DNA from: Paracoccus aestuariivivens
GTDB taxonomy: Bacteria; Pseudomonadota; Alphaproteobacteria; Rhodobacterales; Rhodobacteraceae
NCBI RefSeq assembly: GCF_009711225.1
Contig: NZ_WMIE01000001.1
Location: forward strand, 124,001-188,000
DNA length: 64,000 nt
Reading direction: 5' to 3'
The notes under the pieces were generated by a model. It saw only the letters and a program-made list of their open reading frames with translations, made no database searches and was not told the origin of the DNA. Both the position numbers and the translations under genes were made by a program. Numbering within the stretch: the first letter of the stretch is position 1; each line of letters starts with the position of its first letter. Shown here in pieces: positions 8,810 through 18,981 of the stretch.

Positions 8810-9201
8810 GCGATCCCCGACATATGGGTCATGTCGAAACGACCCGGCAGCAACTCGCCAATGGTCGTGGCCAAGGTCTTGCCTGCGGTCGTGGCCAGCA
8901 GAACCGGTGTGTCATGCTTGCCGAATTCGGCCAGCTTCTGGCGGCAACCGCCACAAGGCGGCACGGGGCTTGGACTATCCGCAATCACCGCGACTTCAAT
9001 CAGTTCCGTCTCGCCGCTGGCAATCATCAACGCGATTGCACCGGCCTCGGCGCAGGTGCCTTCGGGATAAGCCACATTCTCGACATTGCAGCCCTGATAG
9101 ATCTGACCCGAGGCCCCTCGGACGGCGGCACCGACCTTGAATCTGGAATAGGGCGCATATGCCCGCTCCCGCACGTCACGCGCCGCATCAAGAAGCGTCA
9201 T
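8806..9201 (-). CDS. cdd: Cytidine deaminase
   Basis: Protein of 131 residues, the small tetrameric type with three zinc-binding cysteines: C50 in TCAEAG (with catalytic E52), and C83 and C86 in PPCGGC. It converts cytidine and deoxycytidine to uridine and deoxyuridine, feeding DeoA. First gene of cdd-deoA-deoB-add-upp. The start is supported by AGGTGGG ending 2 bases upstream of the ATG. Confidence 0.96.
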   Translation of the reverse strand: MTLLDAARDVRERAYAPYSRFKVGAAVRGASGQIYQGCNVENVAYPEGTCAEAGAIALMIASGETELIEVAVIADSPSPVPPCGGCRQKLAEFGKHDTPVLLATTAGKTLATTIGELLPGRFDMTHMSGIA

Positions 9202-9347
9202 GTCCCACCTTTCACATCAGCGTCATCCACCCCTTCATCATTGCGCCCGACCGCTTGGTGTTGCAAGTCCAAGGCATTCAGGCGCGCCCCCTGTTCGCCG
9301 CGTCAAAATTAGTTTAACGCTGAACCATCTTGAGAGGAGGTCGCGTC

Positions 9348-11627
9348 ATGGAAGAACGCAGGCAGGATAACGCAAGACAGGCCGCGCTGGATTACCACGA
9401 GTTTCCCCGCCCCGGCAAACTCGAGGTTCGGGCGACAAAGCCCCTTGCCAATGGACGCGACCTGAGCCGGGCATATTCCCCCGGCGTGGCCGAAGCCTGC
9501 CTCGAGATCAAGGCAGACCCTTCGACCGCGGCCCGCTATACCGCGCGCGGCAATCTTGTCGCCGTCGTCTCGAACGGCACGGCGGTTCTGGGGCTTGGCA
9601 ATATCGGCGCCTTGGCCTCGAAGCCGGTGATGGAAGGCAAGGCGGTCCTTTTCAAGAAATTCGCCAATATCGACTGTTTCGACATCGAACTCGACCAGCC
9701 CGATCCGGAAAAGCTGGCCGAGATCGTCTGTGCGATGGAGCCCAGCTTCGGCGCGATCAACCTTGAGGACATCAAGGCCCCCGATTGCTTCATCGTCGAA
9801 AAGATCTGCCGCGAGCGGATGAACATTCCGGTCTTCCACGACGACCAGCACGGAACGGCCATCGTGGTCGGCGCAGCCGCGACCAACGCCCTGCTGATCG
9901 CGGGCAAGAAATTCGACGAGATCAAAGTTGTCTCGACCGGCGGCGGCGCGGCTGGCATCGCCTGCCTCAACATGCTGTTGAAGCTGGGCGTCAAGCGCGA
10001 GAACGTCTGGCTCTGCGACATCGCGGGTCTCGTCTACGAAGGCCGCACCGAGCAGATGACGCCGCAAAAGGCCGAATATGCCCAGAAAAGCGATTTGCGG
10101 ACGCTCGATGACGTGATCGACGGCGCGGACCTGTTCCTTGGCCTTTCCGGTCCCGGCGTGCTGACCACCGAAATGGTCGCCAAAATGGCCAAACGCCCGA
10201 TCGTCTTTGCGCTGGCCAACCCGACGCCGGAAATCCTGCCCGAAGACGTCCGCTCGGTCGCCCCCGACGCGATCATCGCCACGGGCCGCTCGGACTATCC
10301 GAACCAGGTCAACAACGTCCTGTGTTTCCCCTTCATCTTCCGCGGCGCGCTGGATGTCGGCGCGACCACGATCAACGATGAAATGCAACTGGCCTGTATC
10401 GAGGGAATCGCGGCGCTGGCCCGTGCGACGACTTCAGCCGAAGCCGCCATGGCCTATCGCGGCGAAACGCTGACCTTCGGCAGCGACTACCTGATCCCGA
10501 AACCCTTCGACCCCCGTCTGATCGGCGTGGTTTCCACCGCCGTGGCCAAGGCCGCGATGGAGACCGGCGTGGCCTCGCGTCCGCTGGACGATGTGGACGC
10601 GTACAAGCGCCAGCTTGACGGCTCGGTGTTCCGCTCGGCCATGATCATGCGTCCGGTCTTCGAGGCTGCCGCGACCGTGAACCGCCGCATCGTCTTTGCC
10701 GAAGGCGAAGACGAACGCGTGCTTCGCGCCGCCAATGCCATGCTTGAAGAGACGACCGATGTGCCGATCCTGATCGGCCGTCCCGAGGTCATCGAGATGC
10801 GCGCCGAACGTGCTGGTCTGCCGATCCGCCCCGGCCGTGACTTCGAGATCGTGAACCCCGAAAACGACCCGCGCTACCGCGACTACTGGGGCACCTATCA
10901 CGAACTGATGGCCCGCCGTGGTGTCACCCCCGAGGTCGCCCGCGCCATCATGCGGACGAACACCACCGCCATCGGCGCGGTCATGGTGCATCGCAATGAG
11001 GCCGACAGCCTGATCTGCGGCACCTTCGGGCAGTATCACTGGCACCTGAACTATATCAGTCAGGTGCTTGCCCGTGACGGTCTGCGCCCGCAAGGCGCGT
11101 TGTCGCTGATGATCCTTGAAGACGGCCCGCTGTTCATCGCCGATACGCAGGTCCATCACGAACCTACCCCGCAGCAACTGGCCGAAATCACCATCGGCGC
11201 GGCCCGCCATGTCCGCCGCTTCGGCCTGACGCCCAAGATCGCGCTGTGCTGCCACTCGCAATTCGGCAATCTGGATACGGATTCCGGCAAGCGTATGCGT
11301 GAAGCGATGCAGATCCTCGAATCTCGTAATCTGGATTTCGTCTTCGAAGGCGAGATGCATATAGACGCGGCGCTTGACCCGTCCGTGCGCGAACGCCTGA
11401 TGCCCCACTCGCGGCTGGAAGGCGCGGCGAACGTGCTGGTCTTTGCCAATACCGATGCGGCTTCGGGCGTGCGCAACGCGCTGAAGATGAAGGCGACCGG
11501 TCTTGAGGTCGGCCCGATCCTGATGGGCATGGGCAACCGCGCCCATATCGTGACGCAATCGGTCACCACGCGCGGGCTGCTGAACATGAGTGCCCTCGCA
11601 GGCACTCCGGTCGGGCATTACGGTTAA
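9348..11627 (+). CDS. maeB: NADP-dependent malic enzyme with C-terminal phosphotransacetylase-like domain
   Basis: Protein of 759 residues. It decarboxylates malate to pyruvate with reduction of NADP. The malic enzyme part (about 1-420) has [17 protein letters not shown]-like [21 protein letters not shown], and the nucleotide loop [15 protein letters not shown]. The C-terminal 330 residues (from about 430) match phosphate acetyltransferase but in this fused family usually act as a regulatory acetyl-CoA-binding or oligomerisation domain rather than an enzyme. The ATG at 9348 has a strong site, GAGAGGAGG (9332-9340); the frame could open at a TTG at 9330 but the ribosome site decides for 9348. 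Confidence 0.95.
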   Translation: MEERRQDNARQAALDYHEFPRPGKLEVRATKPLANGRDLSRAYSPGVAEACLEIKADPSTAARYTARGNLVAVVSNGTAVLGLGNIGALASKPVMEGKAVLFKKFANIDCFDIELDQPDPEKLAEIVCAMEPSFGAINLEDIKAPDCFIVEKICRERMNIPVFHDDQHGTAIVVGAAATNALLIAGKKFDEIKVVSTGGGAAGIACLNMLLKLGVKRENVWLCDIAGLVYEGRTEQMTPQKAEYAQKSDLRTLDDVIDGADLFLGLSGPGVLTTEMVAKMAKRPIVFALANPTPEILPEDVRSVAPDAIIATGRSDYPNQVNNVLCFPFIFRGALDVGATTINDEMQLACIEGIAALARATTSAEAAMAYRGETLTFGSDYLIPKPFDPRLIGVVSTAVAKAAMETGVASRPLDDVDAYKRQLDGSVFRSAMIMRPVFEAAATVNRRIVFAEGEDERVLRAANAMLEETTDVPILIGRPEVIEMRAERAGLPIRPGRDFEIVNPENDPRYRDYWGTYHELMARRGVTPEVARAIMRTNTTAIGAVMVHRNEADSLICGTFGQYHWHLNYISQVLARDGLRPQGALSLMILEDGPLFIADTQVHHEPTPQQLAEITIGAARHVRRFGLTPKIALCCHSQFGNLDTDSGKRMREAMQILESRNLDFVFEGEMHIDAALDPSVRERLMPHSRLEGAANVLVFANTDAASGVRNALKMKATGLEVGPILMGMGNRAHIVTQSVTTRGLLNMSALAGTPVGHYG

Positions 11628-11665
11628 GCCGCGCGACCGCAACACGCTCAGTCAAGAACCTCCTT

Positions 11666-11686
11666 GCCCGCAGCCCCGCTGCGGGC
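11666..11686 (+). terminator. Hairpin between maeB and prpE
   Basis: GCCCGCAG (11666-11673) pairs perfectly with CTGCGGGC (11679-11686) around CCCCG, followed by ATTATTCATT. The weak T-tract suggests a partial intrinsic terminator downstream of maeB. Confidence 0.6.
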
Positions 11687-11722
11687 ATTATTCATTCCGC
11701 ACCTTTGGGAGGAGGAATGAGG

Positions 11723-13627
11723 ATGGGTTATCGCGAGGTTTACGGCGCTTGGAAGGCCGACCCCGAGGCTTTCTGGATGCAGGCCGCCGAGGCGATCGAC
11801 TGGGTCCGCAAACCCTCGAAGGCGCTGTTCGACGAAAACGCCCCTTTCTATGAATGGTTCTCGGACGGAATGGTGAATGCCTGCTGGAACGCGGTCGACC
11901 GCCACGTTTTGGCCGGTCGCGGCGATCAGGTCGCAATCATGCATGAAAGCCCCGTGACGCTTTCGACCAAGGGCATCACCTATCGCCAGTTGCAGGACCG
12001 CGTCGCCTCGCTTGCCGGTGCCTTGCGGATGCGTGGTGTCGAAAAAGGCGACCGCGTCATCATCTATATGCCGATGATCCCCGAGGCCGTCGTCGCCATG
12101 CTGGCCTGCGCGCGGCTGGGCGCGATCCATTCCGTCGTCTTTGGCGGTTTCGCCGCGCATGAACTGGCCGTCCGCATCGACGATTGTACGCCCAAGGCGA
12201 TGATCGCGGCCTCCTGCGGGTTGGAGCCCGACCGGGTGGTGCATTACAAGCCGCTGTTGGATCAGGCGATCGATCTGGCCGCCCACAAGCCCGAATTCTG
12301 CGTCATCTATCAGCGCGAGCAGGAGGTGGCGAAGCTGGTCGAGGGCCGAGACTTCAACTGGCACGGCTTCCAATATGGCGTCCGCCCCGCCGAATGCGTT
12401 CCGGTCGAGGGCAACCACCCCGCCTATATCCTTTACACCTCGGGCACGACCGGCCAGCCCAAGGGCGTCGTGCGTCATACCGCCGGTCATCTGGTCGCGC
12501 TGCAGTGGTCGATGAAGAACGTGTTCAACATCGAGGCCGGTGACCGCTTCTGGGCCGCCTCGGATGTCGGTTGGGTCGTGGGACACAGCTACATCTGCTA
12601 CGGTCCGCTTCTGGCCGGAGCCACCACCGTCGTCTATGAGGGCAAGCCCGTCGGCACGCCCCATCCCGGCACCTTCTGGCGCACGATCCAAAACAACCGC
12701 ATCAAAAGCTTCTTCACCGCCCCGACCGCGCTGCGCGCCATCCGCCGCGAGGACCCCGAGGGCAAATGGATCAAGCGCTACAAGCTGCATGACCTGCAGG
12801 CGCTCTTCCTAGCTGGTGAGCGCGCCGATCCCGAGACCGTCGCATGGGCGCAGGAACATCTGGGCGTGCCGGTTATCGACAATTGGTGGCAGACCGAGAC
12901 CGGCTGGCCCATCGCCGCCAGCCCTCTTGGCATCGAGGCCCTGCCGATCAAGCTGGGCAGCCCCTCGGTCCCGATGCCGGGCTATGACGTGCGGGTGCTG
13001 GACGAGGCGGGCGATCCGGTCTCTTCCGGCACGCTCGGGGCCATCGCCATTCGCCTGCCGCTGCCCCCCGGCACGCTGCCCACGCTGTGGAATGCCAATG
13101 AGCGGTTTCGCAAAAGCTACCTCGACCACTTCCCCGGCTATTATGAGACGGGCGACGCGGGCTATATCGACGAGGACGGCTATCTTTACGTCATGTCGCG
13201 CACTGATGACGTGATCAACGTCGCGGGGCATCGTCTGTCCACCGGCGCGATGGAGGAGGTGCTGGCCAGCCACGCCGCCGTCGCCGAATGCGCGGTGATC
13301 GGCATCGCGGACGAACTGCGTGGACAAATGCCGCTAGGTCTGCTCTGCCTCAAGGCCGGAATCGAGACGCCGCATGCTCAGATTGTGTCCGAGGTCGTGA
13401 AATTGGTGCGAGAACGCATTGGCCCCGTCGCGGCGTTCCGCACGGCCTGTGTCGTGAAACGCCTGCCCAAGACCCGCTCGGGAAAGATCCTGCGCGCCAC
13501 GATGACGAAGATCGCTGACGGGGTCGAGTTCAAGACCCCCGCCACGATCAACGATCCCGCGATCCTTGACGAGATCCGGACCAGCCTGATTACACTCGGC
13601 TATCCCGCCGTCGCAAAGACGGGATAA
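11723..13627 (+). CDS. prpE: Propionate-CoA ligase (propionyl-CoA synthetase)
   Basis: Protein of 634 residues of the acetyl-CoA synthetase-like AMP-forming family. It activates propionate (and less well acetate) to the acyl-CoA. The P-loop-like motif YILYTSGTTGQPKG is at about 235-248, the WWQTETGWP motif and the YETGDAGYID hinge are intact. The C-terminal lysine of KTRSGKILR (K588), usually essential and acetylation-regulated, is present. The N-terminal motif YREVYGAWKADPEAFW is typical of PrpE. GGGAGGAGG (11707-11715), 7 bases before the ATG at 11723, picks this start over the ATG two codons earlier. Being alone rather than with prpBCD, it probably serves the methylmalonyl-CoA route (inference). 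Confidence 0.93.
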   Translation: MGYREVYGAWKADPEAFWMQAAEAIDWVRKPSKALFDENAPFYEWFSDGMVNACWNAVDRHVLAGRGDQVAIMHESPVTLSTKGITYRQLQDRVASLAGALRMRGVEKGDRVIIYMPMIPEAVVAMLACARLGAIHSVVFGGFAAHELAVRIDDCTPKAMIAASCGLEPDRVVHYKPLLDQAIDLAAHKPEFCVIYQREQEVAKLVEGRDFNWHGFQYGVRPAECVPVEGNHPAYILYTSGTTGQPKGVVRHTAGHLVALQWSMKNVFNIEAGDRFWAASDVGWVVGHSYICYGPLLAGATTVVYEGKPVGTPHPGTFWRTIQNNRIKSFFTAPTALRAIRREDPEGKWIKRYKLHDLQALFLAGERADPETVAWAQEHLGVPVIDNWWQTETGWPIAASPLGIEALPIKLGSPSVPMPGYDVRVLDEAGDPVSSGTLGAIAIRLPLPPGTLPTLWNANERFRKSYLDHFPGYYETGDAGYIDEDGYLYVMSRTDDVINVAGHRLSTGAMEEVLASHAAVAECAVIGIADELRGQMPLGLLCLKAGIETPHAQIVSEVVKLVRERIGPVAAFRTACVVKRLPKTRSGKILRATMTKIADGVEFKTPATINDPAILDEIRTSLITLGYPAVAKTG

Positions 13628-13633
13628 CCTTCG

Positions 13634-13663
13634 GGCGCGGAGCGCTCAGGCGATCTCCGCGCC
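13634..13663. terminator. Hairpin at the convergent ends of prpE and aroA
   Basis: GGCGCGGAG (13634-13642) pairs perfectly with CTCCGCGCC (13655-13663), loop of 12 bases. It lies 6 bases after prpE and includes the aroA stop codon. No T-tract on either strand, so function as a shared terminator is uncertain. Confidence 0.4.
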
Positions 13664-14977
13664 AAGCGCCTTCATCAGCGGCAGAAAGTCCGGGAACGAG
13701 GTCGCAATCGGGCTGCCATCATCGACGCTGATCGGCTGATCCGAGGCAAGACCCGCGACCAGGAAGGACATGGCGATGCGGTGGTCGATATGGGTCGCCG
13801 CCGTTGCCCCGCCTTTCAGCCCCCCGGTGCCGTGGACGGTCATGCTGTCCTCGGTGGATTCGACTTTCCCGCCGTTGGCCACCAGACCGATTTCCATCGC
13901 GGCGATGCGGTCGCTTTCCTTGACGCGCAACTCGTGGACGCCCTGCATCACCGTCGTGCCCTCGGCGAATGCCGCGATCACCGAGAGGACCGGGAATTCG
14001 TCGATCATGCTGGCGGCGCGCTCGGGCGGAACGGTCACGCCTTTCAGCGGACCGTGGCGCACCAGCAGGTCGGCGACGGGCTCACCGCCCTCTTCGCGCG
14101 GGTTCTCGAAGGTGATGTCCGCGCCCATTTCCAGCAACGTGACATAAAGCCCGTCGCGGGTCGGGTTGCGGCTGACACCCGGCACACGGATTTCCGAGCC
14201 CGGCACGAGCAACGCAGCGGCGACCGGAAAGGCGGCGCTGGACGGGTCGCGCGGGACGGCAACGGGCTGAGGTTTCAGTTCGGGACGGCCGGTCAGGGTG
14301 ATGACGCGGCCCTCATCCGTCGCCTCGGTGGTGATGGTCGCGCCGAAACCGGCCAGCATGCGCTCGGTATGGTCGCGGGTGGGCTCGGATTCGATCACCA
14401 CGGTCTGGCCCGGCGCGTTCAGACCGGCCAGCAGCACGGCGGATTTGATCTGCGCGCTGGCGACCGGGGTCTTGTAGCGGGCGGGGACGGGTTCTGCCGC
14501 GCCCTTGATCGTCACGGGCAGGCGTTTGCCCTCGCGCGCCGTGACCTCGCAGCCGAAAAGCTCCAGCGGATCGGTGACGCGACCCATCGGGCGGCGCGAG
14601 AGGCTGGCGTCGCCGGTAAAGGTCGCGGTGATCGGAGTCGTCGCCATCGCGCCCATGATCAGGCGGACGCCGGTGCCGGAATTACCGCAATCGATGACGC
14701 CTTCCGGCTCGGCGAAGCCGCCGACGCCGACACCGTTCACTTTCCACTCACCCTCGCCCAGACGCTCGACCTGCGCGCCGAAAGCCTGCATGGCCTTGGC
14801 GGTGTCCAACACGTCCTGCCCTTCCAGAAGGCCGGTGATATGGGTTTCGCCCACCGACAGCGCGCCAAGGATCAGCGCGCGGTGGCTGATCGACTTGTCG
14901 CCGGGAATCTTCGCCTCGCCCTTCAAGGGGCCAGAGCGGCGGGCAATCATCGGCAGCGGTTCGGCGGAATGTGACAT
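13646..14977 (-). CDS. aroA: 3-phosphoshikimate 1-carboxyvinyltransferase (EPSP synthase), class II
   Basis: Protein of 443 residues catalysing the sixth step of the shikimate pathway, joining PEP to shikimate 3-phosphate. The substrate loop [41 protein letters not shown], and RVKESDRIA are intact. Overall it is close to the class II (CP4-like) group ([43 protein letters not shown]). The residue aligned with Ala100 of the CP4 enzyme is Gly101 here (GNSGTG at 98-103). The gene is 55 bases downstream of trmB and probably the last gene of the long nuo-birA-coaX-rnj-trmB string. CTTGAGGGG precedes the ATG. Confidence 0.95.
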   Translation of the reverse strand: MSHSAEPLPMIARRSGPLKGEAKIPGDKSISHRALILGALSVGETHITGLLEGQDVLDTAKAMQAFGAQVERLGEGEWKVNGVGVGGFAEPEGVIDCGNSGTGVRLIMGAMATTPITATFTGDASLSRRPMGRVTDPLELFGCEVTAREGKRLPVTIKGAAEPVPARYKTPVASAQIKSAVLLAGLNAPGQTVVIESEPTRDHTERMLAGFGATITTEATDEGRVITLTGRPELKPQPVAVPRDPSSAAFPVAAALLVPGSEIRVPGVSRNPTRDGLYVTLLEMGADITFENPREEGGEPVADLLVRHGPLKGVTVPPERAASMIDEFPVLSVIAAFAEGTTVMQGVHELRVKESDRIAAMEIGLVANGGKVESTEDSMTVHGTGGLKGGATAATHIDHRIAMSFLVAGLASDQPISVDDGSPIATSFPDFLPLMKALGAEIA

Positions 14978-15032
14978 GGCAGGCCCCTCAAGTGATCGCC
15001 AAGGTGATAGCGGTCACGCAAGGGGCTTGCAA

Positions 15033-15734
15033 TCAGCCCTTGCGACGGAAGGTCACGTAATGCGGCACGCGCCCTTCGCGCAGCGCCTTTTGTTCGTAGC
15101 GCGTCGACAGCCAATCATCCCAAGGCTCGGCGCTGTCATGGATCAGGTCGAAGCCCGCAGGCGGCACTTCCTCGCGTGTCTGGCGAATGTAATCGGGGAT
15201 GTCGCTGGCCACGCGGAATTCCGCGCCCGGCTTCATCACACGGGCGAGCGGGATCAGATGCTCGGGCGTCACGAAACGGCGGCGATGGTGGCGCGCCTTG
15301 GGCCACGGGTCCGGATAGTTCAGGAAGGCCTTGTCGACCGAGTTTTCCGGGAACACATCCATCAGGTCGCGCGCATCGCCGGGATGGACGCTGACATTTT
15401 CGACGCCAGCCGCGCGGATCTTGCCCAGCAGCATGGCAACGCCGTTGATGAAAGGCTCGCAGCCAATCACACCGACTTCCGGATAGCGGGCGGCCATGTG
15501 GACCATATGCTCGCCGCCGCCGAAGCCGACCTCCAGCCAGACCGGACGGTCATCGCCGAAGATCGTGCGCGGCTCGACCGGCGCACGCTCGGGATTGTCC
15601 TGCACGGTGATGCCGCGCGGACGCAATGTGCCCAAGTCCTCGGACAGGTAGCCTTTCTGGCTTTGCCGCAGGGTCTTGCCGTGACGGCGGCCATAGAAAT
15701 TGCGGCGCGGGGGATTCGGATCGAATTCGCTCAT
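15033..15734 (-). CDS. trmB: tRNA (guanine-N7-)-methyltransferase
   Basis: Protein of 233 residues making m7G46 in the variable loop of many tRNAs with SAM. The SAM-binding motif WLEVGFGGGEHM is at about 66-77, and the family motifs DKAFLNYPDPWPKARHHRRR and the C-terminal ST(R)YEQKALREG are present. The N-terminal basic segment RRNFYGRRHGK is typical for Rhodobacterales. It follows rnj by 36 bases. Confidence 0.94.
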   Translation of the reverse strand: MSEFDPNPPRRNFYGRRHGKTLRQSQKGYLSEDLGTLRPRGITVQDNPERAPVEPRTIFGDDRPVWLEVGFGGGEHMVHMAARYPEVGVIGCEPFINGVAMLLGKIRAAGVENVSVHPGDARDLMDVFPENSVDKAFLNYPDPWPKARHHRRRFVTPEHLIPLARVMKPGAEFRVASDIPDYIRQTREEVPPAGFDLIHDSAEPWDDWLSTRYEQKALREGRVPHYVTFRRKG

Positions 15735-15770
15735 GCCGCGCCCATAGAAAGGGCGCGGCGTAAGGTCAAG

Positions 15771-17447
15771 TCATTCCGCAGCGAGTCGCGAAATGATCAC
15801 CGTCACTTCGGGCTTTTTGCCGATTTCTTCCATCGAAACCTGACGGGTGATCTTGCGGATCGCCTCTTCGAGACGGTCGTCGTTCATCACCGTGCGGCTA
15901 TCGACCCGCTCGAGGAACTCGGCCAGTTCGGCTTCGATATTGTCGGACAGCGGCACACCGGCCCGACCCGTTTCGGGCAGACCCGACAGTTCCACCCATG
16001 CGTCGGGAAGCGCGTTATCGTCCTCGTCAACGATGACCGAGACCATGACCCGACCGTTCAGCGCCATGCGGATACGGTCGCGGACAACCCCGTCCATCGC
16101 GCCGATCAGAACATTGCCGTCCAGATACAGGCGACCGGTATCGATCTGGTCGACGACCCGCGGCTTCTCGCCCGCCAGATCGACCATCGTGCCGTTCGTC
16201 ACCACCATCGAGGGAATGCCGCGCGCTTGCGCAAGTTTCGCGTGCTCACGCAGATGCATATGTTCGCCATGCATCGGGATCACGATCTGCGGCTTCAACA
16301 GGTCATGCACCGCTTCGATATCAGGGCGGTTCGCGTGGCCCGAAACGTGGTACAGCCCGTCATCGGCATCATACAGATCCACGCCGGCCTCGCTCAGCTG
16401 GTTCTGGATGCGGATCACACCGCGCTCATTGCCAGGAATGGTCCGCGAGCTGAACAGGAAGCTGTCGCCTTCTTTCAATTCGATGCCCAGATAGCGTCCA
16501 CGCGACAGTTGCGCGCTGGCGGCGCGGCGTTCGCCCTGACTGCCGGTCACGATCAGCATGACCTTGTTGCGCGGCAATTCTGCCGCTTCTTCGGGGCTGA
16601 TGACCGCAGGAAAGTTGTCCAGGATACCCGTCTCGATCCCGACGGTGACCATGCGGCGCATGGCACGGCCCAGCAGACAGATCTTGCGCCCCGCGGCAAT
16701 GCCCGCGTCAGCCAGCGTGCGCAGTCGCGCGATGTTGCTGGCAAAGGTCGTGGCCACAACCATCTGCGGCTGTGCCATGACGAAATCCAGAATCGGATTT
16801 GCCAGAACGGCTTCCGACCGCCCCGGATGCGTCGCGAAGATATTGGTCGAATCGCAGGTCAGGACTTTAACGCCCTGCCCTTCATTCGCGATTTCGCGCC
16901 ACAGGATCGGATCGAACCGCTCGCCGACGACCGGAGTGCCGTCCAGTTTGAAATCGCCCGTATGCACGATCCGGCCCGCAGGCGTATCGATGACCAGCGC
17001 CGAGCTTTCCGGAATCGAGTGGCTGACCGGAACGAACTGCACCTGGAACGGCCCTGCCGAGATCGTCTCGGGGCGCGCCGCGTGGATCTCGATCTGGTCG
17101 ACGGGCTGACCCATTTCCTCAAGCTTGAGACGCGCCAGAGCACCGGTGAAGCGGCGGCAATGCACCGGCTTCTTGATCTTGCCCCACAGCAGACCCAATG
17201 CGCCGACGTGATCCTCATGCGCGTGGGTGATGAAAATCGCCTCGATGCGATTGCGGTTATCTTCCAGCCAGGCAACATCGGCCATGATCAGGTCGATGCC
17301 CGGTGCGGTTTCCATGTCGCCAAAAGTCACGCCCAGATCGACAACGATCAGGCGCTCCTTGCCCGGTTCGCCGTAACCGTAGACATAGGCGTTCATGCCG
17401 ATTTCGCCCGCGCCGCCCAGCGGCAGATAAATCAGGCGCTCAGCCAT
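15771..17447 (-). CDS. rnj: Ribonuclease J
   Basis: Protein of 558 residues, metallo-beta-lactamase/beta-CASP ribonuclease with endo- and 5'-exonuclease activity in mRNA turnover and rRNA maturation. The zinc motif HAHEDH is at 75-80; the further metal-binding histidines lie in VPVSHSIPE and VHTGDFKLD, and the beta-CASP motif region includes VTGSQGERRAA and HVSGHANRPDIE followed by PMHGEHMHL. Its start overlaps the coaX stop by 8 bases, so translation is likely coupled. RNase J alongside RNase E is usual in Rhodobacterales and Rhizobiales. Confidence 0.94.
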   Translation of the reverse strand: MAERLIYLPLGGAGEIGMNAYVYGYGEPGKERLIVVDLGVTFGDMETAPGIDLIMADVAWLEDNRNRIEAIFITHAHEDHVGALGLLWGKIKKPVHCRRFTGALARLKLEEMGQPVDQIEIHAARPETISAGPFQVQFVPVSHSIPESSALVIDTPAGRIVHTGDFKLDGTPVVGERFDPILWREIANEGQGVKVLTCDSTNIFATHPGRSEAVLANPILDFVMAQPQMVVATTFASNIARLRTLADAGIAAGRKICLLGRAMRRMVTVGIETGILDNFPAVISPEEAAELPRNKVMLIVTGSQGERRAASAQLSRGRYLGIELKEGDSFLFSSRTIPGNERGVIRIQNQLSEAGVDLYDADDGLYHVSGHANRPDIEAVHDLLKPQIVIPMHGEHMHLREHAKLAQARGIPSMVVTNGTMVDLAGEKPRVVDQIDTGRLYLDGNVLIGAMDGVVRDRIRMALNGRVMVSVIVDEDDNALPDAWVELSGLPETGRAGVPLSDNIEAELAEFLERVDSRTVMNDDRLEEAIRKITRQVSMEEIGKKPEVTVIISRLAAE

Positions 17448-18219
17448 TGGCCGTCTCCTTGTTGTAATCGTGGATCAGGCGCAGGCCGTGCATGGTCAGG
17501 TCATCCTCGATCGCGTCGAACAGATCAAACCCTTGATCGAAGAGTGGCGCAAGTCCGCCGGTTGCAATGACTTTCATTGCCCGCCCGCGTTCCTGCCGGA
17601 TCTTCTCGACGATCCCTTGCACAAGGCCGATATAGCCCCAGAAAATGCCTGACTGGATGCAGGCAACGGTATTCGTTCCGATCACCTTTGCAGGCATCGT
17701 GACATCGACATGCGGAAGACTGGCCGCACCCATATGCAGCGCCTCGAGCGACAGGTTCACACCCGGCGCAATGACGCCTCCGACATAGGCACCGTCCGTA
17801 TCGACCACATCGAAGGTCGTGGCGGTGCCGAAATCCACAACGATCAGGTCCGGTCCGTGGCGATCGAACGCGCCGATGGTGTTCACCAGCCGGTCGGGAC
17901 CAACCACGGTGCCCTGATCCACCCGCGGCGCCACCGGCAGCAAGCAATCCGGCTTGCCGACGACCAACGGGCGCGTGTCGAAATAGCGGTTGCATAGCAC
18001 GCGCAGGTTGAAAACAACGCGCGGCGCAGTTGAACTGATGATGCAATCCGTGATGTCCAGTTCGAACTTCTGGACCGACATCAATGTGGACAGCCAGACG
18101 AAATATTCATCTGCGGTGCGGCGGTGATCTGTCGCGATCCGCCACATCGCCAGGAATTTCTTGCCGTCCCAGACCGAGAAGACCGTGTTGGTATTGCCGG
18201 TGTCGATGCAAAGCAACAT
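17440..18219 (-). CDS. coaX: Type III pantothenate kinase
   Basis: Protein of 259 residues, ASKHA-fold kinase that phosphorylates pantothenate in the first step of CoA synthesis. The phosphate motif DTGNTNT is at 6-12. The family signatures GPDRLVNTIGA, VVDFGTATTFDVVD and GGVIAPG are all present. It sits 3 bases after birA and overlaps rnj by 8 bases; the birA-coaX-rnj order is common in alphaproteobacteria after nuoN. Confidence 0.95.
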   Translation of the reverse strand: MLLCIDTGNTNTVFSVWDGKKFLAMWRIATDHRRTADEYFVWLSTLMSVQKFELDITDCIISSTAPRVVFNLRVLCNRYFDTRPLVVGKPDCLLPVAPRVDQGTVVGPDRLVNTIGAFDRHGPDLIVVDFGTATTFDVVDTDGAYVGGVIAPGVNLSLEALHMGAASLPHVDVTMPAKVIGTNTVACIQSGIFWGYIGLVQGIVEKIRQERGRAMKVIATGGLAPLFDQGFDLFDAIEDDLTMHGLRLIHDYNKETANG

Positions 18220-18222
18220 CCG

Positions 18223-18981
18223 TCACACTCCGAAAAAGACGTCGGCCGCCGGCAGCACCTGCCGACCGGACGGAGTTTTCAGGATCAGGGCACCCGAACT
18301 GTCGATCCCCTCGAACACGCCTTGCGCCTCGGTCACGCCGGTGCGGGCCACGATGGTTTCACCCAATCTTGCGGCACGAGCCAGCCAGGCGTTGCGGATG
18401 GGTTCGAAACCATAGGTCTCAAGCTGCTCAAGCCAGCGCGCAAAGGCAGGGGCGAGCAGATCGAGAAACTCCTCGGGCGGGACGGCGAAGCCCGTCTCGC
18501 CCTGCACCGATACCGGAGTAACCGCGCGGCTTTCGACTTCGCTGGCTGACGGAGCCGCCGCCAGATTCACGCCGATGCCGACCGCAAGCGCGTGGATCTC
18601 ACCTCCATGCCCGATGCTTTCCAGCAAAATGCCTGCGACCTTGCCGCCATTCAGCAACAAATCATTGGGCCATTTGATCCCGAGCCGCGCCGACGGCCCG
18701 CAGGCATCGGTCAACGCATCGTAAAGCGCCAAAGCCGCGACAAAGGAAATCTGTGCAGCGGCGGCAGGCCCGCCTTTGGGCCGCAAGAAGAGAGTGCCGG
18801 CGAAGTTACCCGCCGGCATGACCCATTCCCGTCCACGGCGGCCGCGCGCGGCCACCTGTTCATGTGCAAGGATCCAGACGGGACCGCTCAGCACCGGAGC
18901 AAGGCGCATCGCCTCGGCATTGGTGCTGTCGGTACGGGCCAAGACATGCCGGCCCACGCCATGGGGCCAGGTTTCACTCAA
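18223..18981 (-). CDS. birA: Biotin-[acetyl-CoA-carboxylase] ligase, monofunctional
   Basis: Protein of 252 residues that attaches biotin to carboxylase carrier domains. The biotinyl-AMP loop ARGRRGREW is at about 45-53 and [17 protein letters not shown] and VGIGVNL follow in the usual order. There is no N-terminal DNA-binding domain, so it is not a repressor. The likely start is a TTG at 18981 that overlaps the nuoN stop by 8 bases; the conserved [10 protein letters not shown] begins only five residues in, which supports it. Confidence 0.93.
   Translation of the reverse strand: MSETWPHGVGRHVLARTDSTNAEAMRLAPVLSGPVWILAHEQVAARGRRGREWVMPAGNFAGTLFLRPKGGPAAAAQISFVAALALYDALTDACGPSARLGIKWPNDLLLNGGKVAGILLESIGHGGEIHALAVGIGVNLAAAPSASEVESRAVTPVSVQGETGFAVPPEEFLDLLAPAFARWLEQLETYGFEPIRNAWLARAARLGETIVARTGVTEAQGVFEGIDSSGALILKTPSGRQVLPAADVFFGV

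Noticed and set aside
14505-17570. Very long plus-strand open frame (1021 codons) opposite aroA, trmB and rnj
   Set aside because: It is a mirror of highly conserved genes, rich in Arg, His, Gln and Asp, with no recognisable domain; a GC-rich antisense artefact.
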